Source of the DNA: Glyphotaelius pellucidus
Taxonomy: Eukaryota; Arthropoda; Insecta; Trichoptera; Limnephilidae
Length of the DNA: 64,000 nucleotides
Reading direction: 5' to 3'
Assembly: GCA_936435175.1 (NCBI GenBank)
Contig: OW386542.1
Location: 6,288,501 to 6,352,500 of the forward strand
The position numbers were made by a program, and so were the translations under genes. Of the stretch, positions 49,920 through 61,115 are shown one piece after another. Every line of letters begins with the position of its first letter. The first letter of the stretch is position 1. The notes below the pieces were generated by a model. That model saw only the letters and a program-made list of their open reading frames with translations, was not told where the DNA came from and did no database searches.

Positions 49920-51080
49920 GTGTAGGTAAATACAAGTTCCAATAACAAACAGTTGTAGTACGAACTCGGCACAAGTATAGCAAATCGCCCACAAATAATA
50001 TATGTGCTCAGGGAAAATATAAATAGGCTACATTTAATAACCATATTTTTTCTATCCGATGACTGTCACTATAGGCCCATATATATTCTACAGCAGTGGT
50101 CCCCAACCCCCGGTCCGCGAACCGGTACCGTTCCGTGGGTCAAATGTTACCAGGCCGCCCAAGGCCCTGCTTAAAAATAAAAATTACGTAAAAAAATCGA
50201 ACATACCAATAAAAAATTAAATCATTATCGCCAAAAAATAATTATTCAGTTGAGAACCCTTTCACGCCAAGTTGCCGACAACACAATACCTTCGAAGTAA
50301 AAAACACGACCGGGCTTCCATCTTGCGCACTCCCACATATAACGTAAAGAGCTTGAGTGAAACTCAACGACGTGAGTCACCGCTCTTATATTCTGCTTGC
50401 CCAAATGCAAGTGCAATTGTTTTATTGAGAACATGCGACGTAGGTACGTACTAACACGTGTTTGACCTAATTGGTGAATTTATTCCCGTTTTTTCAATAA
50501 AATACTTCTATTACGAACAAAGAGAGCTTATTTTTATGTTAAAAATTATTTTAATTAATTTTCAAACGTATAATAAAGGATTAACCAAAATCTGAATCCT
50601 GCATTTACTATATTTTAAGAGATATTTACATTTTTGAGGCGAAATGTACTAGTTATACATTTTAGGTGACATAATAAAGTGCAGTATCAAAACAATCTAA
50701 AATCAACCCCCCTCCCCCTCCCCCTCCTCCTTAGCGGGCCGCGGTATAATTATCAACTTTGACCGGTCCGCGGCGATAAAAAAGTTGGGGACCACTGTTC
50801 TACAGCACAAAGAAGCTATGCCATGCACGGTGGCTACAAAGTGTAAATATGTCAGACGCTAGTAGTAATAACTCGGCTCAAGTAACAAATCGCCAACAAG
50901 GAACATTATGCCCTCAGAGAAAAAATAAATTAGGCATATTAAATATACATAAATATATGTTTCTTAAGAACATAACCATTAGAAGAAATTAAGCATGGTG
51001 GATATAAAGTGTTAATATGTCAAACGCTCGTAGTGTGAACTCGGTTCAAGTGCAGCAAATCGCCAACAAAGAGATGTCCT
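49920..51080 (+). repeat. Diverged tandem repeat, three units, hAT inside
   Basis: GAACTCGGCACAAG..AGCAAATCGCCCACAAA (about 49962), TAACTCGGCTCAAGTAACAA (about 50870) and GAACTCGGTTCAAGTGCAGC (about 51038) mark three related units with GTAAATATGTCA(A/G)ACGCT before the last two. Subtracting the 712-bp hAT insertion gives a period of about 170-200 bp. Confidence 0.55.
50094..50797. mobile_element. Nonautonomous hAT element
   Basis: CAGTGGTCCCCAACCCCCGG at the left and AAGTTGGGGACCACTG at the right are inverted ends. TTCTACAG is duplicated on both sides (50086-50093, 50798-50805). GGTCCGCGAACCGGTACCG and GACCGGTCCGCGG are subterminal. No transposase frame. The terminal sequence belongs to a hAT group that I recall from distant animals, but I cannot verify that here. 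Confidence 0.85.
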
Positions 51081-51239
51081 TAGAAGCGAGGCGATATCGA
51101 ATGACTGCTTTGCACCCGTATTCCATTTATCGAGTGGGTGATTTTGTGGCGAGCAGGAGATGCCACGGGAGCAAGTGTGTCGGGGCCACTGAACACAAAA
51201 CTTCTAGAAGTTTTTTTTTTTATATAAATTATCGGTAGT
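51081..51239. other. Short spacer
   Basis: A 73-codon frame starting inside the tandem repeat ends here. Not supported as a gene. Confidence 0.35.
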
Positions 51240-51930
51240 GGATATTTGAAACGCTGTAAAGGACAATAAATCCAAAAGTAAAATATGTTTAATATGCCAA
51301 ATTTATCAGTTTATTTTGCTTTTTTAATCTGAGTCGTCGAAATATATATAGGAAAATAAGTGCGTCTTTTAAGGCGTGCATTTTAAGAGTGTTTTTTTAA
51401 ATAAAATAAAATTTAATACTGTTATAAAAAAAAATACGCGTTTGCTTTAGACCTCACGACTAAACTAAAACTGCTGTGAGAGAAAGAGAGAAAGAAAATT
51501 TGCGCGCGAACTGCTGTCTCTTGCTCCTACAGTGTGATAGAGACAATAGGCCTGCACCGTGTCTTAATATCAAAACGTAACTGGCTATGAGAGAAAGAGA
51601 AAAAGAAAATGTGTGCTCGCACCTCTCTCTCTTGCCCCTACGGTAATATACGAAACGTAACTCTCTCTCTTTCTATCTTCACTAACTTATACCTCCCTCT
51701 CAACTTCCGTTCGCCTCGCCCAATCACACTTTTCGTAACGCTCTCGTCACGCATTCACCAGCTTACTCCCCAAGTCAAGCGTGCGTAAAGAAGTTTTACT
51801 TCAAAATTTTACAAAAAAATATTTTTCTGAAAGATCTATTCAGTGTTATTTTAAATATTTAAAAAAATCATAAACAAAAAAACTTTCTTGTCACTCTCCT
51901 GAACAATTAATTTTGTCCTCTACAAGATTC
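51240..51930 (-). repeat. Repeat J, copy without the PLE
   Basis: On the minus strand GAGGACAAAATTAATTGTTC and AGGAGAGTGACAAG (51891-51925) match the joined flanks of the PLE (AGACAAATTGTTAATT plus GTTCAGGAGAG). The TAGATC/GATCTATTCAG block continues the match. The rest has GAGAGAAAGAGAGAAAGAAA runs occurring twice about 110 bp apart, and an internal CGTAAC-rich duplication. Confidence 0.55.
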
Positions 51931-52115
51931 CCAGCAATTTTCCGGATCCATTGAGATTATCACATCCTCGATTGGGGTATTTAGGTGGAGGGGATGGGGA
52001 GGGAAAAGGTTTGGTAGTACCTACCTGACTTTTCAGATCTGCTTACCGAAACATATTCGAATTCAGACTGGTGGTCTTTCACAAAGGCGACAATAAGAGT
52101 ATTGACACAGATTTG
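51931..52115 (-). repeat. SINE-B body
   Basis: CACATCCTCGATTGGGGTAT, GGAGGGGATGGGGAGGGAAA, CTTTTCAGATCTGCTTACCG and TGGTGGTCTTTCACAAAGGC in SINE-B order. Confidence 0.5.
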
Positions 52116-52299
52116 AAAGAAAGTGTTGTCGTTTTTTAGGCCACAGAGAGTTCAATAAAATTGATAAACTATCTAAAATAAAACTTCGATCAAAAAAGTT
52201 TTATCAAGTTTAACCTACTTGTGTCTAACAAATACGCTTAGAAAACACTTCTACCGTTTACCTCTTCAGCGGTAGGGGTTGTGTCACGTCGTGTCTGGT
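52116..52299. other. Short spacer
   Basis: Nothing recognised. Confidence 0.4.
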
Positions 52300-52440
52300 T
52301 GACTTCAATGAGCCGCACGGGGGGCGGCGGTGGGGCGGTGAAACGCTGGGGGGAGGGGAAGGGGTCGGTTGACTCCCTCTTAATTAGTCAACGCTGCATC
52401 GCCAATATTCCCGCTCCCCACCCTCGGCGACGATGTGAAG
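52300..52440. promoter_or_regulatory. G-rich to C-rich island
   Basis: GGGGGGCGGCGGTGGGGCGG and GGGGGAGGGGAAGGGGTCGG pass into CTCTTAATTAGTCAACGCTG and CCCGCTCCCCACCCTCGGCG. The G-runs could form a G-quadruplex. Regulatory role speculative. Confidence 0.25.
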
Positions 52441-52662
52441 AATAAAGACACTACGCTTCATAATGCTCCTACAAGCCTTGTTAGAATGAAACACTCCCAT
52501 TACTTGAGACCCGACGGCCTGAGAGGGAATTCACATTACACCTGGCGAAACATTAAAAAATATAGTTTTCTGACCGGTTTCGCCCTGTGTGTTACGTTTT
52601 TATTAATCTTCTCATGGAGAATTTATAACAAATTTCATGATAATATAACAAAAAATATATAA
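52441..52662 (+). other. Open frame with one hydrophobic segment
   Basis: From an in-frame ATG at about 52486 the frame encodes about 58 residues: a basic N-terminal part, FLTGFALCVTFLLIFSW as a likely membrane segment and a short polar tail, ending with a stop at 52660-52662. It runs straight into PLE-like terminal sequence, so it may be a cryptic frame in a repeat. No family recognised. Confidence 0.2.
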
Positions 52663-52760
52663 AATTATTTCCACAATTTATTTGTGAACGTAACTGGTTT
52701 CTGCCTATTAAAGCCATCTTCAGACTGTTACCCACAATTGTTTCTTAATCTACAGTTTAT
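52663..52760 (-). mobile_element. PLE-like terminal sequence
   Basis: Minus strand: CTGAAGATGGC, a loop, then GGCAGAAACCAGTTACGTTC and ACAAATAA. This is the CTGA / short stem / GAAAC order typical of decayed hammerheads at PLE ends. No RT sequence adjoins it. Confidence 0.4.
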
Positions 52761-52766
52761 AATATA

Positions 52767-53170
52767 CTAGCTTTTACCCGCGGCTTCGCTCGCATGGAAT
52801 TAGGGGGAAATTACTATAGCGTTTGCACATATCAATTATCCCCCCCCTGCCTTTCTCCCCCCCCTCCCCCTCCACCTCCCCCCTCCGATCTCCCCCACCC
52901 GCATTCCATACATTCATTCTCGGTACATTCAGTTTTCAAACAGCTCGCGTGCCACCTAAATTTCATAATGCCAGAGCTCACCAGTAGTCAAAATAAGAAT
53001 TATCCAATTTGGTGTAGCTACGCGCGTACAAACATTTCAGAGATACATTTTTATTTACATAGATCGATAGATATTAACTACGATTTCCCGCAAATATATC
53101 AACATCGTTTCCACGGCAATGATTTGTTTTCTGACGTTACTTCTTCAGTAACTTCTTTAATGTTTTAATT
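52767..53170 (-). mobile_element. Helitron family E, inverted, 5'-truncated
   Basis: ACTAGCTTTTACCCGCGGCT and TCGCTCGCATGG are the inverse of the 3' terminus at 63840-63861. The interior matches 63345-63830 inverted, including GCTCGCGTGCCACCTAAATT, CCAATTTGG and CATCGTTTCCACGGCAA. A CCCCCC/CTCCCCC tract (52840-52890) corresponds to the G-rich tract of the other copy. Confidence 0.6.
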
Positions 53171-53544
53171 AATTAATTACTTGAATCCTTGTAAAATCAA
53201 GCGAATACTTTTACCCGCTGCAAGTTTCATTATTTTTCACTCTGGAGGATGAACGCTGAGACAGGGGGAGGTCATTCACCCGGCTAGTTCAAGTGACAGC
53301 GAAACGCAAATAGTCGCCGTATACTTTTTAAAAAGGAGAATTGTACTGACGACACTGCTCATAAAATAAGCTTTTGCGAGATTAGCGACAACAACTAACA
53401 GACTCTTTCGCACCCAAACTTCAAAAGAAATCTCATTTATGTATCGTAAAAAACAAATTTTAGCATTTTTATAAGCATTATGATGAGACAACCCACAAAT
53501 TAATTGAACATTCAGTTTTGTTACGTTAAATTATTTGTGAGATT
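53171..53544. other. No recognisable feature
   Basis: AT-rich spacer with short frames. Confidence 0.4.
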
Positions 53545-53668
53545 GTGTGGGCTTCTACCGCGTGTGAATTGCACTCGATTTTTTAATTTTTTTTGTCCCC
53601 ATTCTTGTCTACTTCAGTTTTCTAAAGGTTTCACTTTTACCGCGTGTGAATTGCACACTCTGTTTTTT
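53545..53668 (+). repeat. Family A right end, duplicated
   Basis: GCTTCTACCGCGTGTGAATT at 53550 and GGTTTCACTTTTACCGCGTG at 53627 are two right termini about 80 bp apart, with the CATTCTTGTCTACTTCAG segment between. Confidence 0.6.
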
Positions 53669-56224
53669 TTTATAACACCTCACAAAAGCGTCCCTGTCTG
53701 TATTATGTCGCCACATAGTTCCTCTGCCTTGAGTTCCTCTGTTTGTGTATGGATTTATTAACGCGGGTCTTAAAGAGCCCTGGATTAAATGAAGGAGGAA
53801 AAACAGATGCCAGTAACAGATCCACAAAAAGGCCCATCTGGACAAAAATAATCCAAGAAACGACCCGTTATTATGAAGTCAATATCAACTATGAATGGGT
53901 GTTTAAAATTTCTCATTTAAATTTTCACTCGTTAGTTAATTATGAACTGTAGAGTTTAAAAAACTAACCATTTCTCTGTTTTCCCTAGGGGTGGAAAGAA
54001 AGACAAAGAGAAATTTTGAAATAACCGTTTTAATGTTTAAAATAAGGTTTTGCTCCCTGCAAATTGTTTGAAGGTTTTTTTTTATTTTTTATTATTTAAT
54101 AAAAAAAAATACAGTTTTTTCGTCATTTTTTAACAGCCATACTACATAGGCTAATGCCCGTGTTGTTGGTAGTGGTACATGAAATAATTCATATAAAAAC
54201 TTAGAAAGGTGTTGAAACTCTGGCGCAGCCGGGTAGTAATGCTAATTCTGTGTAGCTGGTTTAAAATAACGTGAGAATTCCTTTGCTGTGTAATTTATGC
54301 TGGTAGACTTAAAATTATTCATAAAAATATTTCATACACTTGTTTCAGTATTCTTAGAGTGATTTTTTACAAAAACAGCGCTCTATATATCAGCGGAGTA
54401 TAATTATGTATATAATTTAAAGTTTATTATACATTTATTTATTTATAAATACCTATTTATTTATACCTATTTTATTACTTATTTTATTGATTATGCATTT
54501 TATATTTTACATGAGTGACCGCATCGTTCATAAGCAACAAGAGATTTTAATGTTTAGATAACAAAAAACTAATTTAAAAATTTTTAAAAATGAAGATAAT
54601 CATGGTGGATTAATTATAAATGTTTCAAAAAATAGAGGAAAGAGAAAAAAAAATCTGAAACCAGTTTTTATATTACAGATGGACCAAATTAATATAACAA
54701 TAAATACAATCGTAAAGTACTAGGTACATGAATATTGTCCACAAAAATGTGTCTTAGTTAGAAAAAACAGAATAATCGAATGCACATCTGTGTATTTTAA
54801 GAAAATCAACTTTGGTGAATATTGAGAAAAATAGGAAATATTTTATTAAATAAGATTAAAAACCTTTGAACGTGATCTCATTAGTACAAATTAATACAAA
54901 TTGCTTGCCCATAATAAATTGGGAATTAGCCGAATCTTTGATTTTTTTATAAATAAGGCTTACCGTTAGAAAGTAATATTTTTCAATAATATATGTAAGC
55001 TTCGCAATGTTTTTCAATTTAATTTTTTTGGTTAAATTCCAAAGGTCTTTGCAAATTTCGTCTACTTTAGCATTATTGTAAGGGTTATTTTTTCATGTTT
55101 GGTAAGTCATTTTTTATTATTATTTTCCTTGCAACTTAAGGATAACATTATAAAAATATTTGGATCATTTATGTATCCGTTTTCGCGAGAAAACACCCCA
55201 AGGACCCTCATGTGCATAATACTTTAGTTGTAATAAATTAAAGCTAGAAGAGGTTTACGTATATACATTACAGAATAGTAATAATGTATAGTGAAATGTT
55301 TATGGTTAGGTATATTATAATTTGCGATTTAATAATCCCAATAGCAAAATGGGTAAGAACGGTTTATGTCCATTTAAACGACGCCCACTCTCAAGTTATA
55401 GGTTTATTTCTCACCAGACCTTGTGCATTGAAATAATCGATGTTTTGGATAAATAATTCCACCAATCCACTGATCACGTGATCTATTATTAGGTCCGTGC
55501 CTGAGTCAGCGGTGTACCAACTGCGTTAAATATATTTCGTTAAATTAACTATTAAAATCATCCTTAGGCAGCTATCTGAATCTAGAAGTAATTAGTATCA
55601 AGGTAATAATCGAATTAGTAGAATTAATACATACAAATTAACAAAAACAAAGCCAATAATTAAATATAATAAATTACATTAAAATATTTTAAAGCCTTGA
55701 AGAAAAGTTAATACAAATAATACATCATTAATAATAATTAACGTGGATTAAATTTATTAGTTTAGGATCATTTAAAAGATCGATGAATCTCAGAAATGTG
55801 TGTTGTGCTCTCTCAATTTTACGAAGATAAATGTATGGATTTTGTAATGTGAACTCCAAAATGAGAGTTAAATTCCAGGTTACTTCTAACCAAAACAGTG
55901 GACAAGATAATTTTTTTATAAAAAATATTGATTTGAAAACTCGAGTTATTTATAAATCCCATAATAATAATTTATTTGAAAAATTTTCAAGGTTTATTCC
56001 AATAGATTATGAAAACGTGAATAAAATATGTAAATGTTATTATTTCTGCAAGATGTTATCACATTATAATTTACATACACTTTTTATTATATTCACAACT
56101 TTCATATAATTTTTCAAGACTATATTTGTAGGACGTGAACAGTCGTACTTAATCGGTATAATATTAAATAGTTAAAAATTTTACCCACTAAGGATAAAGT
56201 GAATATAAAGATATAATACAGTTT
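53669..56224. other. About 2.5 kb AT-rich, nothing recognised
   Basis: Very AT-rich with homopolymer runs. A 92-codon frame at 55831-56109 is AT-driven (Asn/Phe/Ile/Lys-rich). No shared repeat. Likely intronic or intergenic. Confidence 0.45.
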
Positions 56225-56925
56225 ATTAATTAATACAAGGTGCCTTGGTTAATTAAATTTGCATCTTACAATGCAACGTTTCTAATAAAATTAATACATC
56301 GTAATAATTCAGTGCTCCTAAGTTAATAAAATAAATACATCATACTAATGCAATTAGTTAACTTAGTTTGCTCTTTAGTTAACTAAATTAATATCTTGCA
56401 ATAATGCAATGATCGTAAGTTAATAAAATTGATACATAGTAACCTCCATATACCCATAACTTCCCTTCTGAATTGTGCTGTATCATCAACCAATCAGAGC
56501 AAATAAATAAAATTAAACAATTTTTCAAAAAACTTACAATAAAAAGTAAATATTTTATACAAACATGCTATAACTTACAACCTAATTAAGAATCGTGGCT
56601 CCCCTATCAGGCACAAGAGCTCCTCTTTTCTGATGGGGTATAGCATGACCAAAAACGACCTCTATTAAAATGTTTTGTAAAATATATGTGTATATATGTA
56701 ACCCATGTTTTTTATGTTACAATAAAAAAAAATAAAATTAAAAAAAATAGTAATAATGCAAAACTCGTAAGTTAATAAAATTAATGCATCATAATAATGA
56801 TTTGATCGTAAGTAAATATAATTAATACATCATAATAATGAAATGATAATAAATTAATTAGTATGGCAGGTATCTAATGTGAAATAATGCAACCTTGATA
56901 AGTTAATGGAATTAGGACCTACGCG
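56225..56925. repeat. About 41-45 bp minisatellite split by an insertion
   Basis: Units like AATGCAATGATCGTAAGTTA plus ATAAAATTAATACATCATAA recur before 56442 and after 56747 with a period of roughly 41-45 bp and moderate divergence. Confidence 0.65.
56443..56746 (+). mobile_element. Retroposed insertion with A-rich tail
   Basis: ATAGTAA at 56436-56442 recurs at 56747-56753. The 304-bp insert ends in an AATAAAAAAAAATAAAATTA-type tail. CCCCTATCAG and CTGATGGGG form a hairpin near 56601-56637. No ORF. A SINE or truncated LINE is likely. Confidence 0.6.
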
Positions 56926-57119
56926 AACATTAATTGAACTTAATTGGTGTATCAGAATGTTCATTTTACAACGTACCTTATAAATAATCATTTGATTTCT
57001 AAATCTTATTAAGTGAATAGAATGAAAACACTGTAATAATGCATTAAGCTTAATCGATTTGGTATTATGGTATTTATTTAATTTTGTTTTGGGACCTTTC
57101 TCAGCGCAGTAATCAGAGT
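56926..57119. other. Short spacer
   Basis: AT-rich; nothing recognised. Confidence 0.4.
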
Positions 57120-57375
57120 TCGTTGTTGTTTTCAATTGCTCCCGAATAGCGCACGGATCGGGCCCGGAATATGTTATGGCCGTGTTTTGTAAACTTCATA
57201 ATGTCATTGAGAGTGGGTAAATTACACAATTCCCGATACCTAGGCGCAGAATGCTCGGCAGCGGGTGCACAGCCGCACTCGTGTGTTCTGCGTGCCTACT
57301 ATATTCAGGACGTCTAGTTTAGCCAGTGTGCTCTCAATGCTCTCGGGTGTTGATGGAAGTCGACTGTAATCTACT
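57120..57375. promoter_or_regulatory. Candidate conserved noncoding element
   Basis: Balanced composition, CGGATCGGGCCCGGAATATG, TTATGGCCGTGTTTTGTAAA and CTCTCAATGCTCTCGGG. Not repeated in the window. Inferred only. Confidence 0.3.
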
Positions 57376-57402
57376 TACATACACCCATGGCCGGTTTGCT
57401 CC

Positions 57403-58403
57403 CAGGCGCGGATCAAGCGTCGGGCGGACCGGGCGGCCGCCAAGGGGCTGAACGTGCAAGGGGTCTCGAATTCGATGGGTTCATGATTAAAACAGACAAA
57501 AAATTTAGAAAGGTACATACAATATTAAATATCGATCGTCTAGTTGTTTATTCAGATATCTTTGGCAAATTGAAATTTGAGTCGAGTATGCAGTTATATG
57601 TAAAAATGTACCCTCTGTCTGGTACAACATTATATAATGCCCAAAATCTTAGTAGTGAATTAAGCTAAATGTTTTCTTGGTTACTGATAGGATATTTCAA
57701 AATGTCAAACTAATATACCGGACCATTTTGCCTTGTCTCCGTAAGCCTCCCAGTTTTATTTTATAACATAATTGATATGTAAAATACAGACATTTATAAA
57801 TATATTTCATTTATAGTGAGTATTCGAATATTGCTTTTCTCATTATCAATCATTTCTCGTAATCAACTGGACGATCGATATCATAAACGAAAAAACCAAA
57901 TCCTCTGGGCAGCATTTCAGTATGTACAGCATTTCATGTGTGAAATATAATATCAGTAACAAATTTATTGAATCGATCGGTACTTCACTTTTAAATGAAA
58001 ATTACACCTTTTTTGTTTCAGTCATCGATTAATTTTTTGATGGCGATGATAAAAACTTTCAAAGATTATCATTCTTCTTGAAACATACAAAAGAGATTTT
58101 CGGCAAATTTCAGTCTGCTTTTATTGATTTGAATCAGCTATCCAAAATAATAAGCTTTTTACATTTTTTTGTTCATTTATATTTAAGGTTTATAAAACAT
58201 AATTTTGTGAAATACAATTACGGATGCCATAGTCTCCATATATGCCATAGAAAAATATATATTTACAAAAATATTGAGATGGAACCGGAGCGTTCCGCCA
58301 ACATCCTAGCTGTTCCGTGTGTTCCGTGGCCGTAAATGTTTTGTAACCGCAGGTCTCGAAATTTTTACTGCCGTGGGCCTCCAACCGACTTAATCCACCC
58401 CTG
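57403..58403. mobile_element. Possible old hAT-type element
   Basis: Left CAGGCGCGGATCAAGCGTCG and right CGACTTAATCCACCCCTG are imperfectly inverted. TTTGCTCC and CTTACTTC could be a decayed 8-bp duplication. The interior has frames of 93 and 85 codons but no recognisable transposase. Tentative. Confidence 0.35.
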
Positions 58404-58770
58404 CTTACTTCCGACCGTCGCATGGGCACAGGAGGTAACGTACTGTTTCGAATTTAATTACCAAATTCGCCAAAACCTCCGTCCGGGAATAACAATAAGA
58501 GTGACCTGTACGGCGCGCGGTCAGAAAGCTAACATACGCGCTATCGCTGTGAAATTACTTAATATATTTATGAATTTTAAACAAACTTGTCTAAATACCA
58601 TTTAAATGAAATATATATTATTAAAACTACAGTTGCAACCACCCCAACAGAAATTTAAATGCGTTATTTTCACACCACTTTTTAATTTTGAATGTTTTTG
58701 TTTTTAGTTTTATTGTTAACTAGGGACCGGCTTCCCGCATTTCTACCGATTTATTACATATGTTCCTTAA
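58404..58770. other. No recognisable feature
   Basis: Mixed then AT-rich; no repeat. Confidence 0.4.
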
Positions 58771-59221
58771 GCCTCGATCAAATAGAGCGAGTTTACAAGC
58801 TACTAGCCGGTAAGTTTAAAAGCGGGTGAATCGGCGAATGAGATTTTCATGACGACACACAAAACTGTCTACTCCCTCAGTAGCGACAGTAGCGGATAAA
58901 ATAACGACTCCCGCGCGAACCAATTCGGTCGAAATTTTGTAAAAAAAAAAAACAAACTTAAGCTCGCTGCTAGCGCCACACGCTAGCCAATAACGGCCCC
59001 CACCCTAACTAATTCTGACAGACGAAATCAGCTGTTAGTGGGCCGCCATATTTAGGCAAACACTAACGAGTAGTGAATTAAGTTGACCACCTTTCAACTT
59101 TTTTCGTAGATTGTCCATAATCTGCTAGTTAGCAAGTAATACGATGACACTGAGCGAGTTTACTAACAGATAGTGAATTTCCTAGATAGTAGCTTGTAAA
59201 CTCGCTCAATGTCATCGAGGC
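58771..59221. mobile_element. MITE with 35-bp inverted ends
   Basis: GCCTCGATCAAATAGAGCGA and GTTTACAAGCTACTA at the left mirror TAGTAGCTTGTAAACTCGCT and CAATGTCATCGAGGC at the right. A nested hairpin repeats the terminal CGATGACACTGAGCGAGTTT block at 59141. TTA occurs just outside both ends, which would fit a PIF/Harbinger-like 3-bp target, but the match is imperfect. No ORF. Confidence 0.6.
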
Positions 59222-59230
59222 ATTAATCAC

Positions 59231-59545
59231 TAAGCTATAAAGCTTTTTAAAAATATATGTTATTCTTGAAGATAATATCTATACATTCCCCATGTCGAAA
59301 CGGTTATTATATGAAATTCCCTCGACAGAAAAAAATCGCAAAGATGCTCCGAAAATTATTATAAACACGTTTTTTTCAGTTATTTTACTGTCCGTTTCTT
59401 TAAATTTCAAACGAGTCGTGTTTTATTCATCTTCACAATTTTCGCTTACATATTATCGTTTTTAATATTAGCGCGCTGCCTCTAACATTCGTATTTACAT
59501 ATCTCTCTCTCTTATTTTTGAGCGGGTACTACCGGGTCTTAACGA
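59231..59545 (-). repeat. Family F dispersed repeat, inverted
   Basis: AAAAATATATGTTATTCTTG, GATAATATCTATACATTCCC, TTCGACATGGGG-type divergence, AAAAAATCGCAAAGATGCTC, CAAACGAGTCGTGTTTTATT and TAGCGCGCTG reverse the order at 22360-22775. Confidence 0.55.
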
Positions 59546-59669
59546 AAATTATTCTTCTTTTCAAATACATGTTGAACATTTTGTTAGCAATTTAAGAAAA
59601 CGGACTTATTCCACTCTGCCTTTCAATGTATTAGATATTAGATGATGAAAGTACTAACTAGAATACAAG

Positions 59670-59905
59670 GGGAAGTAGCTTGCTATTCAGATGGTACCAA
59701 ACACGGCTAAAGCCATTTCAGGCAACGTTTCAATTCTGAATGGTGGTCGTACTCCTGGGCGATACCGATAATGATAGCATCTTCCACTTTGGAACGTTCC
59801 GCAAGTACACTACATATTATTTTAAACTAGTAAATTGTGTAATAATCCAAATCAATCGAATAAAATTTATTTGCGATTCGAACCTGCGACCGTCGAATCG
59901 CATCA
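59670..59905 (-). mobile_element. SINE-B with clear B box
   Basis: Minus strand: GACGGTCGCAGGTTCGAATC (B box, about 59876-59895), then the body with GGAAGATGCTATCA, CGTTTCAATTCTGAATGG and CTAAAGCCATTTCAGGCAAC (plus-strand reading). The distal body beyond 59670 is diverged. Confidence 0.55.
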
Positions 59906-59984
59906 ATCAGTACATAAAAAAATTAACGCAATGTTGAAGAAATGCAATTATTGAAGAAATACAACAATATTGATGTTTTCATTT
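59906..59984. other. Short spacer
   Basis: Nothing recognised. Confidence 0.4.
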
Positions 59985-60185
59985 ATTTATTTATTGACGC
60001 CTTTATTATGGACTTTTATAGGAACAGAAAAAATCAGTAACAACATTTTATATTTATTGATAAATTGTTGATAAATTGAAGATGTCCACTGACTCAGCAA
60101 AATTATTTCTCTCCATTAGTATTCTGGGCAATGAGGATTACATGTGGTAGTCAGTTGTTCCAAAAAATAAGAAAAATAAGAGATC
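59985..60185 (-). pseudogene. LINE 3' end, same family as 20400-20985
   Basis: On the minus strand TDYHM and then ERNNFAESVDIFNL correspond to TNYHM and KKLNQVRGHLQFI of the larger copy. A (TTTA)n tail inverse marks the end at about 59985. Stops interrupt it. Confidence 0.55.
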
Positions 60186-60839
60186 CTTATAATATTAAAT
60201 CTTCCATACTTTAATAAATAATATGATTTATTTCCTTCTGACTTGACTTGATAAATTATAACAGTTGCAAAAATAATGTGGCTACTGCGATGAGGATTAA
60301 TTTATTGTAGTTAAGTGTTTACATTCGAATTGGTTTTCCAATAACGTGAGGGTTATTATTACCCGCATGAAGTTAATCTATGATTACATTATTAGAAATA
60401 AAATTGGTAGCTCTAAAAAATTAATTAAATAACAAGAATAAATAACAAGCCTGCTGGCTTCTGTTAATATATCTCCAAAATTAATTCGTCAATTGAGCGT
60501 CAAAAACTAATGTTTATTTGTGGCTTTATACGGTTAATTGAACCATTCTCATTTTCCTACTGTGTTTCAAGAAATAGTTTCTTGAAAGTAAATGGGTTGT
60601 TCTTCTTTTTAACCTGCATAACTTTTACCACTCTGTCACATTTCCACCACTCTGTCACATTTTGTTTTTACTATAAATGAATCTCTCTGGATCTCAGAGG
60701 GGAAATTGTAGCAAGGGGGAAAGGAGGTCTAAAATACCTATTGGGGGTGACAAACACGAGCTGCTGACAGAATTGTCGTATGACATAAAAATTGTAGGAG
60801 ACAAGTTTTTGAGATTTTTTAAAATATTCTATTTTTTTT
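60186..60839. other. No recognisable feature
   Basis: AT-rich DNA; CCACTCTGTCACATTT is duplicated in tandem near 60632-60665. Confidence 0.4.
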
Positions 60840-61115
60840 TTTACATGAGCTCCACAAAAGAGGCCCCGAGGAAAATAATCTCCCTCAGGGCCTATTTCAT
60901 CTTTGAGGATGCTGTGTGGAGGGATTTTTTAAGGAAAGGAAATGGAGAATTCTGGGAAGGAAAAAGGTTTAAGGGGTGGGTAGGAATCTAGGGTTCAGTG
61001 TGTTCTGGTCATCCGCCTCCAAAACCGAGCCAAACCTCACCCCATGAACCCGGGCACCCCTGCTAAATCACCAAACATGGCGAACCACTTGGGGTGACCT
61101 ATGGCAGAGGTGTTA
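60840..61115 (-). mobile_element. Family C SINE-like element
   Basis: CATGAGCTCCACAAAAGAGG, the nested palindrome around AAAATAATCT, GGGGTGGGTAGGAATCTAGG, CCCATGAACCCGGGCACCCC, CACTTGGGGTGACCTATGGC and AGAGGTGTTA: a good copy, close to that at 12335. Confidence 0.65.

Noticed and set aside
55831..56109. 92-codon frame in AT-rich DNA
   Set aside because: Amino-acid composition simply reflects AT-rich codons; no motif.
57387..57668. 93-codon frame beginning MAGLLPGADQASGGPGG
   Set aside because: It starts at the GC-rich end of a possible hAT element and then becomes AT-driven. No family match.
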